DNA from: Urechis unicinctus
Taxonomy: Eukaryota; Annelida; Polychaeta; Xenopneusta; Urechidae
Reading direction: 5' to 3'
Length of the DNA stretch: 64,000 nucleotides
NCBI GenBank assembly: GCA_034190875.2
Contig: CM067356.1
Coordinates: forward strand, 73,819,350 to 73,883,349
The notes under the pieces were generated by a model that searched no databases, was not told the DNA's origin, and saw nothing but the letters and a program-made list of their open reading frames with translations. Positions 38,301 through 50,650 of this stretch are shown piece after piece. Numbering within the stretch: the first letter of the stretch is position 1; every line of letters begins with the position of its first letter. The translations under genes were made by a program, and so were the position numbers.

Positions 38301-39472
38301 TGATCCCAGAGATCCTCCATGACCAATATCTAACTGACATCCACACTGGTCACCAAGGGATTATCCGCTGTCAGATGCGCGCTAGAGGTAGCGTGTACTG
38401 GCCCGGGATCAACTCTGACATCGAGGGCATAATATCACAATGCGCCATTTGTCAAAAGCACCAGGCATCGCAGAGTAAAGAGCCAATGGAACCCGTTATT
38501 ACAACCGTTCCACCATATCCCTGGCATACAATTGGCTCAGATCTCTTCACACTGAATGATGAGAACTATCTCATCATAGCAGATTACCACTCGAAATACC
38601 CGATTGTTGAATGCCTTGGACGTGACACTTCCAGCCGTCACGTAGCTGATATTACCAGTCATGTATTTTCAATGTTTGGTTGTCCAGACACCATCATCTC
38701 GGACAACGGTCCACAGTTTATAGGCAGTGCTTACCAGGCAATGACAAACAACTATGGAATAGCTCATGTCACCAGCTCCCCTCACCATCCTCGTTCACAC
38801 GGTTTTATTGAACGCATGGTCCGAAGCATGAAAGTCCTCATTAAGAAGTCACCTGAGGAAACCGACAAAGCTATTCTTGTGTATCGAACAACCCCTTTAG
38901 GCCCTAAAATCCCCTCACCAGCTGAACTCATTTTCCAAAGGAAAATTAACTTCAACCTACCAGTCTACCATCAAGGCAACGCCCATGACATAACTGCAGC
39001 TAGACAGCTAGCCCATCAGAAATCTGAAATGCGTTACAACAGCCAGAGCAAAACCCTTGATGAGCTTGACATCAACCAGCCCGTTTACTACCAGGATGTG
39101 GCACGTAAAAACTGGCTCCCCGGCAAGGTTATTGGAATTGGCCCCGAACCACGTTCCTATACAGTGCTATGCCGCACGACAGGTCGCCCTCTAAAACGCA
39201 ACAGAATATTGCTACGACCTCGACCCATAGCCACTGACACTTACACAAGCCCAACTCCGTCACCACCAGCTGCACCCATAGTTGCCCCACCTACTCTACA
39301 GCCAACACAGGATAGCCCCGTACCTGATCCCATCTCCACACCTACTAGTAACGTGAATCACAACGCAACAGTCTCCTCACCTGCGATACAGAAAAGTGGA
39401 AATACTACAATACCTACACCACGTCCCAAGCGAAATGTCATGCCTCCACGTCGTCTCATAGAAGATATTTAA
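35357..39472 (+). CDS. Gag-Pol polyprotein of Ty3/Gypsy retrotransposon
   Basis: 1371 aa from the first ATG; the frame is open upstream to a TTG at 35312 but has no earlier ATG. Gag occupies about residues 1-225. Two CX2CX4HX4C zinc knuckles sit at 229-242 and 249-262. The aspartic protease has DTGAQ at 347-351. The reverse transcriptase has its first Asp at 577 in KLDAKSGYWSV and IADD at 637-640. RNase H residues are D786, E821/E823 and D848. Integrase has its zinc-binding His pair near 996/999, Cys 1029/1032, and D1062, D1116, E1152, which is a D-53-D-35-E triad. The C terminus is a proline-rich tail from about 1290. Gag and Pol are one frame with no frameshift, so the Gag:Pol ratio must be set by something else, such as proteolysis. 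Every catalytic residue I could check is present. Confidence 0.97.
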   Translation: MSESNPAASVQYVHSNDLAGIKLPSFNWDSDDLPHQFRSFKRYCELLLSTPTYSNKTGHEIVNYILLWLGPNALEVYDNWSHLTVEQKKTPESVWQAFQDYFEPKANYRLARFQFRDIRQQSAEPIDTFTTRLKVQARKCKFEAALEDMLIDQIIIGTVHNPVRKKLLDHDPEKLTLDKVLDCARTYEATQQQLNQFGQATKVDSIHQKRNNQRKGPMPHAESTSRNTCHFCGGTRHRREECPARDQKCNKCLKVGHWGKVCRSTAAHSSTQGHRSGSIKYSTSKYNKQKQKPDVHSVCVENQDEPQFEQCTFDTLSISTVSRDKAFAILRIEAYPNKKTNLRGKVDTGAQGNILPLRTFRNIYPSHVNEDGLPTTLVKSDAKLTAYNGTPIRQYGTLTIPCRYADSQWQATKFYVTDTPGPVIFGLETCEALSLVTMNCTISLQTDTANLGKLSDVKSMYPDRFTGLGKFKGEHSLILKEDACPVIHAPRRAPIQLQSQIRSELDRMLDLDVIRPVSEPTDWVSSITYVQKPNGSLRICLDPKDINKALKRGQHRTPTFEEVTHRLKGAKVFSKLDAKSGYWSVQLDDASQHLTTFNSPFGRFCFQRLPFGLKTSQDVFQKAMDQILDGLPGVISIADDITVFGVDQADHNRNLHQLMERARKCGLVFNAEKCKINQDEVCFFGNIYGESGVKPDPSKVQAIIDLKPPANVSELQSFLGMVTYLAPYIPKLSNVTGPLRQLLQKDSEFQWHPEHQAVFSQLKQLISRAGLLSYFDPTKPAVLQVDASQEALGAALIQDGHPISFASKSLSDTEKRYANIERELLACVFGAERFHTYLYGKPFTIESDHRPLEMISAKALTSAPARLQRMLLRLQRYDYEIKYRPGKEMILADSLSRLPKSSADEHIELNIKICFVQFSNRRLDELREAITNDETLNRLSKYIIQGFPGRQRDVHHSIHPYWPFRDELSIENGLILKGSQLLIPEILHDQYLTDIHTGHQGIIRCQMRARGSVYWPGINSDIEGIISQCAICQKHQASQSKEPMEPVITTVPPYPWHTIGSDLFTLNDENYLIIADYHSKYPIVECLGRDTSSRHVADITSHVFSMFGCPDTIISDNGPQFIGSAYQAMTNNYGIAHVTSSPHHPRSHGFIERMVRSMKVLIKKSPEETDKAILVYRTTPLGPKIPSPAELIFQRKINFNLPVYHQGNAHDITAARQLAHQKSEMRYNSQSKTLDELDINQPVYYQDVARKNWLPGKVIGIGPEPRSYTVLCRTTGRPLKRNRILLRPRPIATDTYTSPTPSPPAAPIVAPPTLQPTQDSPVPDPISTPTSNVNHNATVSSPAIQKSGNTTIPTPRPKRNVMPPRRLIEDI

Positions 39473-39644
39473 TCTAAATACATATTCATATTGTAGCAGA
39501 ACCAGATAGTATTGTTTTGTATGAATGTCAACTTGGGACTAGACTTAAATTGTATGTCATTTTATTGTAACAGGCAGACAGCTACCTTTTTGTTTGTGAC
39601 TGCAGACAAGCAACTAACATAATGTCTGTCATTGATGATTTCTT

Positions 39645-39657
39645 AAAAGAAGGGGGA
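39645..39657 (+). other. Polypurine tract
   Basis: AAAAGAAGGGGGA ends exactly where the 3' LTR begins, as expected for the plus-strand primer of reverse transcription. Confidence 0.9.
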
Positions 39658-39806
39658 TGTTGCATTATGAAGCCCTCACTAAAAATCATAACGTCCACTT
39701 CATGTATTGGATGGTGGTTAAGAATAAAGACAGTTCTGTTCCGGTCTACACGGTGTCGTCCTCGTGTGTGTGTTTCTCAATATAGTTATTTGGACATAAC
39801 ATAACA
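39658..39806 (+). repeat. 3' LTR (149 bp)
   Basis: Same length as the 5' LTR with one mismatch. AATAAA lies at 39723-39728. It ends ATAACA and is followed by GTGAG. Confidence 0.97.
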
Positions 39807-39811
39807 GTGAG
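39807..39811. repeat. Target site duplication, 3' copy
   Basis: GTGAG, identical to 34862-34866. Five bases is the usual size for Ty3/Gypsy integrase. Confidence 0.95.
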
Positions 39812-40999
39812 CATTTCGAAAATAACCTTGCTTTGGGGAAAATGGATGTATTGCTGTAGTAAGGTGTCTACGTCGAAGCTGATATTGTTTTAGCAACAGC
39901 AATAGTTATATAAGCTTAATGTACTGGTAGCTTAGCAATAGTGATAACAAGATTCAGTTGATAGTAATGGACAGATTATCTTAAACCGCTAAGGCATGTC
40001 AACTGCCAAAGCTTGAGGTCATCTGATATCACGAGCCTGCAACATGCGTCAGTGGTCGACAAGGTTCCTCCCTGATGAATGTGGACGGGCGTTATTGCTT
40101 CGACAAGAACGAAGAATAATCACTCCATAAGTGACCACTAGTCAAGGGGGTAAACACAGACACTTACGATGACCCCAGAGAAGACGACATCTCACGAAGT
40201 CGTGGTGGTGATCTGAGGCAAAATGGCGCCAAAAAGATGTTTGCCCTGTGGATGACTAGTGTGTTCTCGCTCGGGATTCATTCAGATAAATTATACAGCG
40301 TCATTAAGTTAACTGCATTATACGTCTGAATTCATAGTGGCGTCTTTATCGAATAGATACCAAGTGTGTTTCAGCAAATTCAGTTATATATGATTGCATG
40401 TTTGCATTAGTCGCCTGCTGTTGAATATCTATTAATCATGGATCTTTAAATAGTGTTCATGCTCTATGCGCATCCTTGTTGTGTTCCTAGATATGGATAT
40501 TTGAGACTTAAGGTGTGGTTTTGTTCGCACAATGACCACATGACGAGCATTGACCGCCAGTTCGAGTGGAGTAGTTACCAATATGACTGTGAGCTACGAT
40601 GGTTCAGTGTGGTGCGGGATTACCTGTGTTACATTCAAAGTGTTTTGTTGTGAGAACGATAAGCTTAACCATACTGCAGTGGTAAAATAAGTGAGATATA
40701 TCAGGTGCATTTGTCGGTTTCTAACAGCTGCTTATCCGGACACATTTGGTTGCATAGCAACATTGTTCGACCGAGTTTTCAATTCAAAATGTGTTTTCTC
40801 CCGAGGTCGTGTATATCTATCTTAAGCTATTTTAGTATTTCAAATGCAATATGTACCTGTCCAAATCAATTTTTCTTAATGCTCGATATTTGACGTCAGC
40901 GACTTTCAGCTCGGTCGTACGTCCAATAAATGGATCGTCTTATAACTCGCTTCCCCGTATGTATTTTACAAAATATCTTCATGTACGACTGCAGCTATT
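39812..40999. other. Non-coding stretch
   Basis: No gene recognised. About 40000-40260 is less AT-rich than its neighbours (around GGTGGTGATCTGAGGCAAAA) but has no usable ORF on either strand. Confidence 0.35.
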
Positions 41000-41023
41000 T
41001 ATATATATACATATATTTATGAA

Positions 41024-41087
<64 letters not shown>

Positions 41088-41095
41088 AGTGTATG

Positions 41096-41129
<34 letters not shown>

Positions 41130-41370
41130 TGTATGTATGTATGTATGTATGTATGTATGTATGTATGTATGTATGTATGCATGCATGTATATATGCGTCA
41201 ATTTGTATTATTGCATATATATATTTGTGTATATAGATAAATTAGCATTTATTACTATATACATATGCATAAATATATTAATGTATGTAAGCATATATGT
41301 TTGCATGTATGTATGTATATATGGGTGTGTATGTACGTATGCATATATTTATGTGTATATATATCAATAT
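41000..41370. repeat. Compound microsatellite (TA)n-(GT)n-(TATG)n
   Basis: TA repeats to about 41062, GT repeats to about 41086, then regular TATG tetramers to about 41180, followed by decayed TATG/TATA text. It is the reverse-strand counterpart of the CATA arrays at 26088 and 55130. Confidence 0.95.
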
Positions 41371-43139
41371 TTATGTATGACAACATAGGTGGCTTTGCTA
41401 CTCGCTGTCAGTAACAGATATCCAATATTTAATTGCCGCATCGATATAAGCATCATCTATTTCAACGTGGCGCACATTCATTGTCCAATAGAAATAACAT
41501 AACAGGCAGCGAACCTTGTGGTCTCAGACCGCCCCTTGAATTGCGTGAACGATTATACTGTCTCATTGCAGCGCATCTCACATTCATATTCGATAAGACG
41601 CAACTGTTTATCGCTTTATATACTCATTAAAGGATGAACCTAGATGAGTATGAATCCAGCGCCCGGTAGCGATCTTAGCGAGCATCATACTGTTGCTGCG
41701 AAGATTGTATATAATTGTCATGTATGTTGAAACAATATTTTGCATTATTGATACATGCTGCCATGACTGTAACCAATGCACATTCCCATTTATTAATCGC
41801 TGGGTACATTTAGCACGCATGAATCTCTGCTGTGGTGGCGCATGACTTATATAAGGCGAAAATGTTTCGAGTGGTTGAGACATGGATGGCACCTTAAAGC
41901 ATCTGCATGCATGAACAAACAAGCCAGCTATTTGCAAGGATATGATGCTGTATGCACAAGACGATAGAGGTATTGACGGATACTGTGTATAATCAACTAT
42001 CATATGTAGGACCGAGATATGTTACTTCAAATACATAAACGCACAGAGGTACGTCCACAATTGCGTAGAAATTGTTATCCCACAATCTTTGTCCGACCTA
42101 AAGAAGCAGCATCCCACATAGTTTATTTACGGCTTAAGCACAAGGCAGCAAAAGATATGCAGAATGGCATAATCTCAAGGTATTATATATATAACATATT
42201 TATCACGGCATGCAATCATCACGTATGAAGTATTTACCCGCTCTTTAACTCGTTGCATTCTTCAATACGCGCATAATTCCACCAAACCAATGTTTATCCC
42301 TTCTGTACAGTCCTTGAACTGTTTGCAGCACAAAGTACCCCTGGTCTCTCTGCCATGTCTTCGACATTATTGGCCTTGTTTTAATGTACGAGATACCTTA
42401 GCATGTATTGCAGTAGCTTGTATATATTCCTCGAGATTTAATCTTGGTTAACCTCATGATGACATCTTATCCCCCTCCCCCCGGCTTTTGTGTTATGTGA
42501 TGGAACGAATTGGATGAAATTATATCTGCTTACCTCCATCATTGATAATGCTTGCATCGTTAATATATGTGCCAATACACACCGCTTGCTTCAAGAAAAT
42601 GAGTCGCACGTTCACTCTGACATGGAAGGTTTGCTATTACGTTGTCCGCCTTGCACATACTGACCATCAGAGCTGGAACTTATGCTGAATATATGGATGG
42701 TGTTAAACAATCTCCAGAGACATATCCCGGTTTTCGTATTCAGGTTGCCTATCGGTGGTGAGTTTCTTCCGGAGTAAGTGCTACCATCCATCTCTATAAA
42801 GACTTCAAATACAGATTCCGCAGCAGATATTAGTCTTTAGTGAGGTTGCTTAACACCATAATGATGTGGAATTTGAGATAAATGAGCTGTCCAATTATAT
42901 ATTGTTCCCGCCCTCAATTTAAGATTGTCCTATTGTCTTGCTACATAGCTTGAATAACAAGCTTTTATTCTTTCAAAGACACCATCTTTTAGCCTTTATT
43001 TTGTTAATAAAAAAATCGTGACCAGCAGCTATGCATCGATAATGAATGCTCTGTATCGGCTATAATACAACTAAAAGGCCATGATTGTCTAAATATAACC
43101 ATTATTCGTCAGATCCGATTGAGATTGTTTGATTGCTAT
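41371..43139. other. Non-coding stretch
   Basis: No gene or repeat recognised. A 131-codon minus-strand frame (41608-42003) has no motif and unconvincing composition. A C-rich run (CCCCCTCCCCCCGG) sits near 42472. Confidence 0.3.
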
Positions 43140-45620
43140 ATTTGTAAGAAAGCTTTCAGCAAAGAATTTGGGTTCTCTTTTCTTGACAGAAGGTGTTCTA
43201 TACTGTCTGTAAGGAAACACGTCCATTGGAATAGCTGTTGGCTCTGTATCGACAGCGTCTTATCTCAAGTATATTGGGCGATATTTAAGGCTATCAGGGA
43301 GTTCTTACTTGATACAATCATTATGAAAGGCATGAGAAAATATTGGGCAACAGATACCCTGCTGTCCGTTGCTGTACATAACCTGTGGAAAATGGATTGT
43401 TATCAGAAGATTGTAATCAATGAACTACGGTGTTGGTGACATATAAGTGCTGCATGGTCAAAACGGTCACGGGGCGATATATGACCAAGTCGATGGTGAA
43501 ATCGCCGATAACTTGGAAACATAAGGATCACATTGAATAGCTCCAGCTTCCCATCGCTGTTGTAGAAATTAAGTGTCATATGTTGCTGTCGTTTGTTCCT
43601 AACATGTTCGCATTGCCATTGTTTCCTGACTACAACCACATACCAAATACGTTAGAAAGGCTCCGTCGCGCTTTCGCCCAACATAATATGCGAAGACACA
43701 TATTAAATGCAGCGCGCATAGCGTCTTTTTTAATAAAATTACATTCTAACGATTGGTGTACTGTCCTTCTATTAAGAGATACTAAGCTAGTCATAGTTAG
43801 TCCTCTTTGCGTGGTTATTTGCTCTTCCCTGTAGCTCCATTAAAGTACCCAGACTGACCAGCAGAGCAATCTCGCACTGAAGAGATCCAATGATATTTCA
43901 TCGTGAGTGAACGTCCTCGTCGTTTCATCCTCATGTAACTATCCTGTCCCTTTGACGCTGCAACAAAGTAGTAGATATAGCCTACCATGGACTACATAAC
44001 ACCAGTCATAATCAATACGACAATATTTGTATCGATTGCTGATGTATGAGGCCATATCAAGGTCGGCCCGAAGTTTCATCGTGTTTGTTACTCCAATGAT
44101 GTAATCTTGGCAAGGCTCAATCTACTTAAAGTATTGCACTGTGCTACGTAGCTAGTCGAAACATATCCGTCAATGACTTTTGCAACATATCTTCAGCGGT
44201 TAAGTTTCAAATTCAACGCTACCTTTCTGTTTCTGGTCGTAATCACCGTGCCAAAATCGATGAAAATTGATGTTCACTAGGAAATTGTTTAGAAAATGCC
44301 TTATTGTGCTATTCGAAACACCTTAATGCAACTTAGATATATTTGTTCGAGCAGCTCTTTTCTATTAGCTATGGCTGGCAAGAAGATGCATGCGGCTCTA
44401 TATTACGAACCCGCTACCATTCATGGCCACCAGCACAACTTGAATATATACATATTTAGAGTGGTCATCGTCATATTCGTTAATGACTGTGACATTTAAC
44501 CAGCGATCGGGCTATGCTTCATCAACTCACGATGGCGCTGCACTCTCTGACATTGCGATTGCAATTTCTATGAAGTGTAATACTTTATGCACCAGGAGGA
44601 TCACTGGCCCACAAAGCCACGAACAAAGACGATGACCGACGAGTAACGCAACTTGTTGGGGCGACTGCAAAACAGCAATAACTACATGCCTTTGAAAAAA
44701 GCTATCTATTGGTTGATCTTTCTGCTTACGCTGCATAGAAATCCCTACGGTAAGATGCTAAAAGACATTTCTAAGAGACATATTGCCTCAGAACGGTACC
44801 AAGCGCTTGGCGCCCGTGTTAAAATCTATTCTCAGAAGGAACGCGATCATTACTCGGCGTCTTCAAATAATCACCTGAGGCTATAGCGTTTGTGAAGCTA
44901 CTTACTAATGTGCCACTGCTTTGTACGCCGGCATATCTTAATGGGCGGCGATAGTAGTGATCATATTTACCCGTCGACTGTTCAAGCCATTCTGCACCAT
45001 TCGATATCAATGCCAAACCGACACAATGTGCAATCAAGATTTGTTGAAATTTGTAATAATGCTTATATGCATGCAAAACAAAGCACCACAGTGTTGCTTA
45101 CAAGCGCTAAATGCTAGCATTACATTTCCTTCTTACCTTAACTTTGAAAGTAATGGCAGGCATCCCCACGCACGATCGCGTCTATTGAATTATTATAAAT
45201 ATTGCTACAGACAAAACTATTGTTAAATGTGGCAGGCGACGGTTAAATAATTCTATATCTTATCACCTCCCATTGCCTCTCGATGTGGCGTTGGTAAAGC
45301 AGATGCAATTCGATTAATCGTATATCATCTCAGACACATTATGATTTTCAATGAGATTAGCCCACGGAAAAAGACCTTAAGATTGACGTACGTTTCCAAG
45401 GTAATTGATTACAATCCATGCGCTATGTGTTGGTCGGAATATACAAATAATGATCACCAAAACCTCTTTCTATCTTGCATTTGGGGTGCATTACGATTAA
45501 ATTGTACATTAATCGATGCAGCTGAAGGGTCAATAGGCCACTACATAATAAGCCATACCACGAAAGATTATGTATGGTCGGGGGTTGGGGGAGGGGAGGC
45601 TAAGGATAGGCGTGAATGTT
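43140..45620. repeat. Large duplicated block, copy 3
   Basis: 43140-44900 is colinear with 47950-50000. Both carry GGTGTTCT, CACGTCCATTGGAA, TCAAGTATATTGGGCG, ACTGCATGGTCAAA-like text, CTCCGTCGCGCTT, CACTGGCCCACA.AGCCACGAAC and GGCGCCCGTGTTAAAAT in order. 44900-45600 continues as a copy of 14750-15410. ORFs in one copy are broken in the others. A G-rich run (GGGGGTTGGGGGAGGGGAGG) at about 45579-45598 is specific to this copy. Confidence 0.7.
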
Positions 45621-45639
45621 AGTTTACTGGACACATACC

Positions 45640-46110
45640 AAGGGATGTTGATCTAGATATCCCACATGATATTCACCTATTGACAATCAGTAACTAGATG
45701 TTAGGCTGCATCAAACAAACACGGGTCAAATTATTGATTAGTCTAACTTTGTGTATGTATGTACTGGTTATCTGTTTAGTTATCTTTGTTTTGTTAACCT
45801 TGGAGGTGCACTTAGATAGTTAAGCTTAAAGTAAGTCTTCTGGAAACTGCGGAACAAATATTTTTACATCGCAAGATTTAAGCAGGTTCCTTGAATGTAC
45901 CCAAGCCACGGTTTTGGAAGCATATGGTTAAATACAGTGTTTCTATAATATCAGTAATTTTAAACTGCACGCACTATGGCGTGCTTTCATGGGCGTTGTC
46001 TTGGAAACGCGTTGTGAGCAGCTGCTTTGCAGAAATAACATTAGCTCTGTTATGGTTATAATTTTGCGTAAATTATTCTTTTAACCCAGTAAGTTAATTT
46101 TTGGCTCAGA
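45640..46110. repeat. Inverted copy of 12640-13590
   Basis: GGCTGCATCAAACAAACACGGGTCA, split here by substitutions, and GTTGTCTTGGAAACGCGTTG-like runs are reverse complements of text at 13520 and 12795. The copy is shorter than its partner. Confidence 0.6.
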
Positions 46111-47019
46111 AAGTAACAGGCTGGTGTACATCGCGCCTTTGATCATGACGCCATGTTAAGATATGAATTACGTACATCTTGAGATTATGTGACTGAATGT
46201 AGTCATGTATATCATGGACACAATCGTCACTACATCCATCTCTACACCTTTAATGCAAGCAAGACTACTTAGGATTAGGCTAAATATTGTTGTAGGTATA
46301 TTTACAGACAGAGAACAGCAACACAGCATCATTCACTGAAATTAAGATTTCTGATTCACAAACGAGGATGAGTTGTTCATTTTAGGAGCCTTGGCTATTT
46401 GTATTATTCACATAGAACGGGGCGATGAAAAATACTGTACGATTTCAGTGTAATGTCCCATTCGCTCGCTAATCGTGCCACCGTAGCTGTTGTGTTCCGT
46501 AGTTAAAATGCTCACCTCAGAAATAGATAATTACATCAGGTGGAGTACGCCAAATAACAATTATGTACTCAGTGAGACTAAAAATAAGAGGGGTTATTGA
46601 TGCGATTTCCTTCGTTTGGTTAAAGACGCATAAACGCAATGGATACCAGTTTGGCTAAATTTAGTCTTTCACTTATGTAATAGAGCTTCCGACGCAGAAT
46701 AAAGACATTAATTGATGTGCACCACATTTAATTAATCAAACCTTATGTGCATGATGTCAAGTTAATCATTGATTATGACTTGCTGATAGTCGTTAGCATT
46801 GAGCAGCAGTACAATGCAGGTTACTAGTCTAATTTCAAGTAACATGAAATCTAATTTGTTTCGGCAAATATCCCCAAGGTGACAAGTTGAGGCACAATGC
46901 ACATATTGACGCACGCTAGTTGCGTCATAAAAAAATCAAACCTAAATACTTGCTCTTGACCAAGCTCATGTTCGGTAAGGACCATGACGGACGGTCACAT
47001 ATTAGATGTGACTCATTTC
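46111..47019. other. Non-coding stretch
   Basis: No gene recognised. A short run at about 46975-47000 (GGACCATGACGGACGGTC) resembles 54795-54815 and may be part of the duplicated-block mosaic. Confidence 0.3.
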
Positions 47020-50000
47020 CAAAAGTTTTTGCCAATGCTCTGAGAGCATTTGTTTAGTCGAGGGGTCAGTCACTTAAGACGAAGCAGTGGTGGAGTAGTG
47101 TACAGAGACAAACAATACAACTACGTACTACACTGTCATAATTGACGACAATAACGGCGAAATTCAGAAATTCAGAGAAAGTCGGTTCCCATTATTCCTG
47201 GTCGGTTGCTAATTGCTCGTATGCTCGTCCGATCGTTAATAAATAGACGCATAGACGCATTTCATATGAGAGTGCTTTGTACTTGTTTTGATAACAGTGT
47301 GGCAATATATATAGCGATCACGTAAGTACATACTACGTTCAACCGTTGTGTCGATTCTATTTTTCACACCACTCTTATATGTCCGTCTTAATTACGACAG
47401 ACAAAATATATTTCGGTTTTGATATTTCCGCTGCAGTAAGTATTGTCACACACAGCCTTGAAAGAGCAAAGTGGGCGTAATGCCAGGGTTAGATAGCAAT
47501 TTAGCGTCAGTCAATCAGGGAATAATAAGAACGCGAATCAATGCACTGAGCACTAACGGCTTAAATGATTGATTAATATTTTTTAAACATTAATCATAGT
47601 AACCACGTTACCCTCTGTGAATACTTAGTTTTACCCTAAAAGTGGATAAGCATCATACATAACTCTTCTACAGCAGAATTTTCAGTGGTCATTTCATTAA
47701 CAACGCATGCGTATGGGCGAATATATGACTCGTGGCAAAACAACATACTAGCAAACTCAAAAAAGACGGCCTTAATGATATATATTTCCTTGTTTTGCTT
47801 TCGGCGGTGCATTACATTATCGTCACTAATATATCGGATATGCGGTTTTTTAAAATTTTACTGTCTCTAACGAGCATCGAAATGTATTCTTAATTGACCC
47901 TACTTTGATTCATGCATTTGCGATCCTAAGATAATTTGATTCCTGCATTTTTATAGAGCATTCAGCAAATATTTTTGGTTCTCTCTTCTTGGTAGAAGGT
48001 GTTCTGTATCAGTCAGTAAGGGAGCACGTCCATTGGAAGAGCTGTTGGCCCTGTATCGACTGCGTTTTATCTCAAGTATATTGGGCGGTATGTAAGGCTA
48101 TAATGTAGGATCTAACTTGATGCAATCATTATGAAAAGCCTAAGAAAATAATGAGCAACAGATACCCTGCTGTCTGTTGCTGTACATTACCTGTGTAAAA
48201 TGGAGTGTTATCAGAAGATGGTGATCAATGAATTTCAATGATGGCGACATATAAGAACTGCATGGTCAAATAGGTCACGTACCGAGATATGACTGAGTTG
48301 ATAATGTGATCGCTAATAGCTAGGACACATAAGGATACCATGGTATCGCTTCACCTTCCTACCACTGTGGTAGAAATTTAGTGTGATATGTTTCTCTCAT
48401 TTGTACCTAACATATTCGCATTTTCTATGTTAGCTACGTACAGCCACATAAGAAACGCTCCGTCGCGCTTCCACCCCGCTTAAATTGCTAAGACACGCAA
48501 TATTTGCAGCCAACTTAATAAAATAACGAACTGACGATGGGTGCACGGTCCATTAATGAAGATATTCACCATGGGTTATAATTAGACCTCCTCGCGATTC
48601 TATTTTCTGTTCGCTTTAGCTCCATTTAAGTACCCGGACTAACCAGCAGAGCAATCTCGCACCGAGGCTTTTCTATGAGAGTGAACCTTGTCGTCGTTTT
48701 ATCCTCATTTGACGAACCCGTACCTGCGCCACTGCAACAAAGAAGAAGATATAGCCTACCTCACGGGCTACACAACAGCAGCCATATTTTCTAAAGTCAA
48801 TACGACGATACTTCTATCAATTACAGATGTATGATGCCATATCACTGTCGGCCCGAAGCATCATCCTGTTCATTACTGCAATGTTGTAATCTTTGCAAGG
48901 ATCAATATACTTGAACTATAGTTCGAAGCTACGTAGATAGGCGACACATATGCGTCCATGGATTTTGAGGTTCAATTTTTGCGGTTTAGTTTCAAATTCA
49001 ACACCACCTTTCTGCTTGTGGTCGTAATCGTCGTGCCAATTTCAGGTATGACAACAATCGATGTCCGTTGATGATACTATGGTCGTATTCATGACCGGAT
49101 TAGTGGAGTTAACTCAATTACCACTAAGTAATTGCTTCGAATCTCCCTGGTGGTGCGGTTCAAAGCACCTAAATGCAACTTAGATTAATTTGTTCGAGCA
49201 ACTCTTTTCAATTAGCTAATGTGACTATGATTGATAAATTTGGACGATTGTTGATTGCCAACTGGGATGACTGATTATACGTTAGAGTTGCAGCACAAAA
49301 TATTCGCTGCTTAAGAGCAGCAAAACGAATTTCAGCGGTATGAAATTGTTTTCAAACAATGGCCAATATTTGTCACAAGAAAACTACAGTGTGGAAGGCT
49401 GGCGATGAGATACATCCTGCTCTATATTACAAGCTATCATTCACGACCACAAGCATCACTTGAGTATATATATATCAAAAGTTGTCATCTTCATATTCGT
49501 TAATGACTATGACATATGGCCACTGATCGGGCTATGCTTTGCTCCCTAACAATGGCCCTGCACTCACTGACATTGTTATTGCACTTTCAATGAAGAGTAA
49601 TATATGATACAACAGGAGGATCACTGGCCCACAGAGCCACGAACGAAGATGATGACCGACGAGTAACGCAGCTTGTTGGTGTGACTGCAAAACAGCAATA
49701 ATAACAAAGCTTTCTATGCTAATTGATTTGTCTGTCTGCTTAAGCTGAATAGAAATCCCTACGGAAAGATGCCAAGTACATTTCTAAGAGATATATTGCT
49801 TCAGCGGTTGAACTCTACCCTATGCTTGGCGCCCGTGTTAAAATGTATTCTCAGAGAGACAGCGATCATTACTCAGCGTCTTTAAATAATTACCTGAGTC
49901 ATCTACCCGTTCATCATATACTCTCAAGAGGCTATGGGTGGATGCCTACCTATATCTTTTACACACGCATGATCATGCTGTCGTCAATTTGTTCGGAGGC

Positions 50001-50650
50001 TTAGCTCACGGACGTGGTTGGGTTGTGGCTCTGTTATTTATATGCATCCTCCATTTTAGCACTATGGTAAGAGTGATTTAAATTTAATTGGATAACTAGA
50101 TCACATATTTCGCTCATCGATGCTTATTAAGCTATCTATCTGGCTGCTTAATAACCTGCATGGCTTCAATGACAGATATAGCCACCAATTAACTGGCACG
50201 TAATTATACGATGCATCATTTTATTCCACTAGGGTTCTTATTTGTTATAAGCATCATATCATCATCTTCCGTGTGATATCTTCCCGTAAGTTAGATTGAC
50301 GAAAGACAATATTGTCTACGACCCTTACATATATCGTTATTCAGAAGCAAACGGAGTTGTATATACGATGGTCAGCATATGATAATGTGAATACAGGGAA
50401 TCTCTTACATCGTTGTTCAGGATCGTGTATACCATATACCCGGGTTGGTAAGACATGTGGTTGTCAAGGTGTCCGTGGTGAGCTGGTAGTCGCTGCTGTA
50501 CAATATTAGGTATAATCATGAATGCAAAATATACATGTTGTATTTGAAGAATCTGATTGTCAATAAATAATACATAACAAACCCTCGCAATTGACCCTGT
50601 CAGATTGAAGACATGACTGAACTTTTCCAAATGCAAGTTGAAGTGCCCTG
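47020..50650. repeat. Large duplicated block, copy 4
   Basis: 47020-47640 matches 3780-4260 (shared GCGTCAGTC.ATCAGGGAATAATAA and TGATTAATATTT). 47950-50000 matches 43140-44900, and 49500-50560 matches 5050-6110. This is the most complete copy, so it gives the best estimate of the ancestral order. Confidence 0.7.

Larger units (their letters stand above)
34867..39806 (+). mobile_element. Full-length young Ty3/Gypsy LTR retrotransposon
   Basis: A complete element of 4940 bp: 149-bp 5' LTR, PBS directly after it, a 340-bp leader, one fused Gag-Pol ORF, a polypurine tract and a 149-bp 3' LTR, flanked by GTGAG on both sides. Domain order PR-RT-RNaseH-IN is that of Ty3/Gypsy. The ADD form of the RT motif and single-ORF layout fit Mag/K02A2.6-like invertebrate lineages (inference). 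The LTRs differ at one position and the ORF is intact, so insertion is recent and the copy could still be active. Confidence 0.97.

Noticed and set aside
35357..39472. ADD instead of YxDD in the reverse transcriptase as a sign of inactivation
   Set aside because: I/V-ADD is a normal variant in Mag/K02A2.6-like Gypsy elements, to my knowledge, and both aspartates are present.
41608..42003. 131-codon minus-strand frame
   Set aside because: No motif, no splice context and no repeat partner. Compatible with chance.
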